From Lagopus muta (lineage: Eukaryota; Chordata; Aves; Galliformes; Phasianidae), in assembly GCF_023343835.1 (NCBI RefSeq), contig NC_064447.1, forward strand, positions 3,162,001 to 3,226,000: DNA of 64,000 nucleotides, in the 5' to 3' direction. Both the position numbers and the translations under genes were made by a program. The notes under the pieces were generated by a model, which ran no database searches, was not told the DNA's origin, and was given only the letters and a program-made list of their open reading frames with translations. Positions 61,101 through 64,000 of the stretch are shown one piece after another (position 1 is the first letter of the stretch; each line of letters begins with the position of its first letter).

Positions 61101-61713
61101 TAATACAGGAGGCTTTTATTTAACCTTTCTGGGATGCAGAAAGCACAACTGCTTTGGATCCTCTCAAGCCCTTTGCAGTTCTGCCACATCCTCTGGTAAC
61201 ATGCACAGGATCCAACAGGTACAGAAAGGTCCAGGAACACCTTTGTTTCTGAAGAGCAACAACAGCCTCACTGTGAAGCTCTCTCCAGTGTTTCTAAGGG
61301 CTCTCTAAGACACTGCATTTGATAGCTCCTTGATCCACTGGTAACATGAAATGCTCCAACAGGTTAAAAACCACAGATGCAGTGCTAGTATAACATTAAG
61401 AAATGATGCTTGCTCCAACTGGAGAATGAATTCACAGCCTCCTGCGAACAAACAACTCTAATCATGAGTGACAAGGACAAAGGAAAGATAAGAAAGACTG
61501 CATGTGCACACACACTGGTGAGGGGACATACATACACTGTGACCTCCATGCTGGTGCACTCAGGTTCTTTCCCCCTGGATGCCTGCAGGAGCCAGCGAAG
61601 CAGCACGGTATCTTCTGGCACGTGGAAGTGGAAGACCTTGGCGTTCCCATACCAGCTGTAGAAGGACAGCCTCTGTGCACTCTGTGAGAAATACTCAGAG
61701 ACGAACAGGGAGC
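51840..61713 (-). CDS. PGAP6: TMEM8A / PGAP6, 12 of its exons; first (signal-peptide) exon off the right edge
   Basis: PGAP6 (TMEM8A) is a cell-surface GPI-specific phospholipase A2 of the CREST membrane-hydrolase superfamily, known in mammals to release GPI-anchored CRIPTO. Twelve exons join without a frame break into 725 residues ending EELYAVT-stop; the mammalian protein is ~770, so only the leader exon is missing. Numbering from the first complete codon, ~1-430 is a luminal region rich in N-glycosylation sequons, with DWFIAAHLPEAAGRIEVKG and KVFVPKYTARMWFEL. Residues ~434-490 are an EGF-like module (ECN...CFNDCGPYGQC...CSCKAGWSGWSC). The rest is a seven-helix CREST domain with STFYHACDQPG and YTHSIWHVLVAGS, carrying the family's Ser/Asp/His residues. 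The C-terminal tail is short. All junctions are GT-AG. In chicken this gene adjoins the alpha-globin domain (established knowledge). Confidence 0.96.
52551..52667 (-). CDS. PGAP6: PGAP6 exon, transmembrane helices
   Basis: Acceptor CATTCATAG|GTTCTT, donor GCATGG|GTAAGT. Thirty-nine codons encode VLFVLGSLLIAM and CLFALIIMISAW. Confidence 0.96.
53129..53275 (-). CDS. PGAP6: PGAP6 exon, CREST core
   Basis: Acceptor TTCTTCCAG|TTCTAC, donor AAATAC|GTGAGT. Encodes FYHACDQPG with the conserved His and Asp, then a membrane segment (FLGSVVSIWVTILCM). Confidence 0.97.
53740..53918 (-). CDS. PGAP6: PGAP6 exon, end of EGF module and first transmembrane helices
   Basis: Acceptor TGCTCTGCAG|GTTGGA, donor TCCACG|GTAGGG. 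Encodes WSGWSCTDD, then LLLTLSNLMFLPAIAVAVY and YTYTMFFST, the beginning of the CREST domain. Confidence 0.96.
54541..55216. repeat. diverged direct duplication within a PGAP6 intron
   Basis: A ~95-bp segment at 54,541-54,640 (GATTCAGCAGAAAGCTGTCC, TCAGCCTGATT, CTTCCCAGAA, GGAAATTAGGA) recurs at 55,121-55,216 (CATTCAGCTGAAAGTTGTCT, TCAGCCTGATT, CTTCCCAGAA, GGAAATCAGGA), with a few indels and roughly 75-80 percent identity by eye. It does not look coding. Confidence 0.65.
55383..55519 (-). CDS. PGAP6: PGAP6 exon, EGF-like module
   Basis: Acceptor TTTTCATTGCAG|TGAATG, donor AAAGCTG|GTGAGT. Cysteines in ECN, CFNDCGPYGQC and GCSCKAG form most of the EGF-like fold, completed by WSGWSC in the next exon. 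Confidence 0.96.
56296..56419 (-). CDS. PGAP6: PGAP6 exon, ectodomain before EGF module
   Basis: Acceptor TCTCTTCAAG|CTTTCTTCCAG. A second AG 11 nt further in would break the frame, so the upstream AG is chosen; it yields FFQGYPLSLS, as in mammals. Donor GGCCAGAG|GTGAGT. Encodes YPQTDDWFLSLQLICPKGQ. Confidence 0.92.
56590..56975 (+). mobile_element. CR1 LINE fragment with intact 3' terminus, in PGAP6 intron
   Basis: The sequence runs in the sense direction through GTGATAGGACAAGGGGAAAT, TTAGGAGGAAGTTTTCCACA, ACTGGAACAGGTTGCCCAAG, GATGCCCCATCCCTGGAGGC and GGCTGGATGTGGCTTTGGGC. It ends in the diagnostic ATTCTATGAT-ATGATTCTATGATTCT termini. It is among the least decayed CR1 copies in the window, 5'-truncated and antisense to the gene. 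Confidence 0.96.
57317..57410 (-). CDS. PGAP6: PGAP6 exon, ectodomain
   Basis: Acceptor TTTGCACAG|ACGTCG, donor GCACAG|GTATGA. Encodes TSLSQANATVVACVSAASP and a further NAT sequon. Confidence 0.92.
58183..58481 (-). CDS. PGAP6: PGAP6 exon, ectodomain
   Basis: Acceptor GCTTAACAG|ATTGT; 99 codons include FLNFSSLNQSQAGS and FCLQSQPVVREDLDVVSVRY. The donor AACAAG|GTGCAG is weaker than the others, but frame continuity with the next exon (TSLSQAN) supports it. Confidence 0.88.
59450..59715 (-). CDS. PGAP6: PGAP6 exon, ectodomain
   Basis: Acceptor TTCCTGCAG|GGTTTT (phase 2 into VFVPKYTARMW), donor TTCACAG|GTGAGC. Encodes LRSCVTSERKACAV and LPWEKWLQIMVESL. Confidence 0.95.
60099..60232 (-). CDS. 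PGAP6: PGAP6 exon, ectodomain
   Basis: Acceptor CTCCTGCAG|GGTTTC, donor GTCAA|GTGAGT. Encodes GFSTPCTYMFQADMFVL through AKPLHV. Only 90 bp of intron separates it from the preceding exon. Confidence 0.95.
60323..60530 (-). CDS. PGAP6: PGAP6 exon, glycosylated ectodomain
   Basis: Acceptor TCTTGAAG|GCACTT, donor GTGAAG|GTAAGG. Encodes HFRYGAPPVINPLG with at least four N-X-S/T sequons (NAT, NIS, NTT, NIT), then DWFIAAHLPEA. Confidence 0.95.
61536..61713 (-). CDS. PGAP6: PGAP6 exon (first in window, extracellular N-terminus)
   Basis: Acceptor CCCTTTCAG|GCTCCC (enters in phase 2), donor CACAGT|GTATGT. Encodes SLFVSEYFSQSAQRLSFYSW and RWLLQASRG, matching the start of the mature ectodomain. Confidence 0.93.
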
Positions 61714-64000
61714 CTGAAAGGGAGAGAGCACAGCAGCTGCTGGGGTGGCTGGGAGCAGGCTGCACTGCTACAGACACCCATGGGAGCACACAAGAATTCT
61801 AAGGCCACTGGAGAGGAGCCCTTGTGTCCTTGATTTCTCAGCTCAGTTCCAATAGACATTCACTTGGTGATCTACTGAGGTCCCAAGGAATGAGATGTGA
61901 CCGAGTAGCAACAGCTGCACAGATCCACTGCAAAATTGTCACTTACAGCCAGAGAGCACTAGAAGAGCCTTAGCCAGCTCCACAAAACGTGGTGTGAAGA
62001 TGACAGCAAGAGCTGTGTCTGGATCTGTTTCTGCTGAGCACTTGCGCTCACTGGCTAAGACAAGTTCTGTACAACACACTGTCTCCCTGTACCACGCACT
62101 ACAATGAAAATCCACTCACTGCAAACACAACTTTGCTCTCAAAGATAAACCTTACAGACATTCCTACTTAGAAACAAGGCTGTCAGAATAGCGACAGCAG
62201 CCCCAGCATAAGGACTGTGCAAAAGGACAACAGTGAAAAGTGCCGTAGGACTAACTAGAGCCTTCATCCATCCCTCTGCCCAGGTGTGCCTACAGATCGC
62301 TCCCAGGCTGCAGATCATTCCACACACAGAACTACACTGCTGTCACTGTCAGCAAGAAATCAACCAGACCACAATCAGGGATAGAGAAGAAACGTAATAT
62401 CAGGATTGGGTACAGGGCAAAACCGTACTAGGAATGGAGCCAAGGTCATTTTGTCCGCCAGCAAATGAGGTTCTTCCCAGTCAGCAAGGTGAAGAATTTA
62501 CCTTCATATCTCTACCCAGCCCTCCCTGATGCTCCTTTTCTACTCTGGAATTCTGTGAAATGGAGAGAAACTGTGGTAGCTCTCAGACTCAGAAGAACCA
62601 TTTGATCAGAAAATAAAGCAGCAAGTGTTGTGTAGCTTGTCTTCAACTCATGCTGCTCAGGGTCATGTGGAAACACGCAGGACACAGCTGAGTTTCAGTG
62701 AAGTGCCAGAAAAAGTGGAAAAAAGCACTCCTCAGGCAAGAGCAGAACCTTGGGCTGTACTTCGTGCCAAGAGGAAACTAATCCGAGCAGGAAATACGAT
62801 TCATGCCCCAGAGCAGGATGCATGCTGACCTGAACACACGGCACTGCAAAGAGACAGGAATAGTCATAATGGGTTTAATTTCTTGGCAAATTACCAAGCT
62901 AAAGCCTCCAGGCACATTGCAATCCCAACTGAGAAAGGAGGAAACAGGAAAGCAAGAAATACCAGCCACACAGCTTTCACTGCTGTCAAAGAATAAGTCA
63001 ACAGGAGGATTTACTCTCTAAGGAAAAGGGTGCTAGCAGAACACCACAGCCACTGGCTGCCCCAGCTGATGTCCTGCATCAGAGCCCACCCAGGGTCACA
63101 CGAGGGTACCTGAGTGAGCTGAACCCCAGCACAGGGCAGCACAAACTCCTCACAGAGCAAAGCACAGCACACGGGCAGTCCTTGCAGGGTTAGGTCACTC
63201 TCTGGGCCAGTAAAGAGCAGATATCACTGAAGGGACCCTTCAAGCAAATGCAGATGTGATGCCAGTGCAGTGTATGGGCTCCTACAGACAAGAGTGGAGG
63301 CAGGAAATCAGCTGTGCTCTCCTACAAACCCTGTCTTATTTCATGCATAGGAACTACAGAAGAGAGAAGCCTTTAATCAGCAGCTTTTTTGCACCCAGTG
63401 GCACTCTGCATACACACAGCATATTCATTTCTGGATGTCCATGGTGACATTTGGGTGCCAGCACAAGCCAAGGGTAGACAAAGAGAGCAGTAAAGCCTGG
63501 ACAGCCGTGGTCCTGCCCAAAGGTCACACTGGACAGCCTGATCGGGGATGAACTGTTCTGCCAGCACCCAACAAAACCTGCTTCAGCTCTCCAGCCACGC
63601 TCTGCATGGCCAACAGCACCCATCAGCAGCTCCTCACCTTCAAAGGGCCACAGAAGCAGAAGAATAACTTATGAGGCTTTTTAGAGAGGAGTAGAGGGCT
63701 GGCAGGCTGCAAAATGAAGAAGTCAAACGTGGGTCATATTAAGGATGGGTCAGTTATACTCACTGAGGTGAGCAGCAGTTACAGCCCAAGGGAATGGCAC
63801 AGACCCAGGCACAGCATGTGACAGCTGACAAGGTGAACACCTGAGCCTGCAGCGTGGACAAAGTTCAAAGGCACAGCTCTGCTTGGAGAGAACCTACCAG
63901 GGCTCCACTCACAGGCTTTGCTATGCTGGGCATCCAGGAAACAAGATGAATTGATTCCCGCTTCACCCTCAGCCTGGGTTGAGAAGGAAATGCTACACGC
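61714..64000 (-). other. PGAP6 intron 1 (runs off the right edge)
   Basis: Upstream of the first visible PGAP6 exon there is no CpG island, no signal-peptide frame with a suitable phase-2 donor, and no recognisable repeat. The leader exon and promoter should be further right. Confidence 0.7.

Overview
This is vertebrate nuclear DNA and almost certainly avian. Genes are split into short exons with GT-AG introns. Promoters are CpG islands. Nearly all recognisable interspersed repeats are CR1 retrotransposons, the dominant bird repeat. The proteins are close to those of chicken and mammals, so a chicken or other galliform segment (chicken chromosome 14 equivalent) is the best guess; the species cannot be proved from the window alone. 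There is no operon structure, and I saw no tRNA, rRNA or CRISPR.

Three protein-coding genes lie on the minus strand in the same order as in mammals. AXIN1 comes first: a non-coding exon 1 in a CpG island near 24.2 kb, the first coding exon at 21,359-22,236, then at least 21 kb of intron 2 running off the left edge. MRPL28 is complete, with five exons at 45,745-48,549 and a 251-residue product. TMEM8A/PGAP6 follows, with twelve consecutive exons at 51,840-61,713 that give the C-terminal 725 residues; its signal-peptide exon is beyond the right edge. The genes are functionally unrelated: a Wnt destruction-complex scaffold, a mitoribosome subunit and a GPI-anchor phospholipase. They are neighbours by ancient synteny. 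From established knowledge, chicken TMEM8 abuts the alpha-globin domain, so globin regulatory DNA may begin just beyond the right edge.

The 20-kb gap between AXIN1 and MRPL28 (25.0-45.5 kb) holds four CR1 relics and the most intriguing unannotated stretch, 37.0-39.1 kb. There an AT-rich motif-dense block is followed by a CpG-rich block with a dense G-quadruplex run, then a promoter-like CCAAT/X-box cluster, a 62-nt polypyrimidine tract, and a short plus-strand frame encoding a textbook signal peptide that ends at a phase-1 splice donor. This could be the start of an undescribed secreted or membrane protein gene, or a lncRNA promoter with a fortuitous ORF. About 0.8 kb further on is a near-perfect hairpin (24 of 25 stem pairs, 39,932-40,008).

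Other points of note are a non-canonical GC-AG intron in MRPL28; the first canonical minus-strand poly(A) signal after the TMEM8A stop lying 3 kb away, against the MRPL28 promoter; a ~300-bp foldback element with long terminal inverted repeats inside AXIN1 intron 2; a tandem NAGNAG acceptor on AXIN1 exon 2; and a diverged duplication inside a TMEM8A intron. Exon boundaries were derived by hand from splice consensus, reading-frame continuity and family homology; no alignment or expression data were available.
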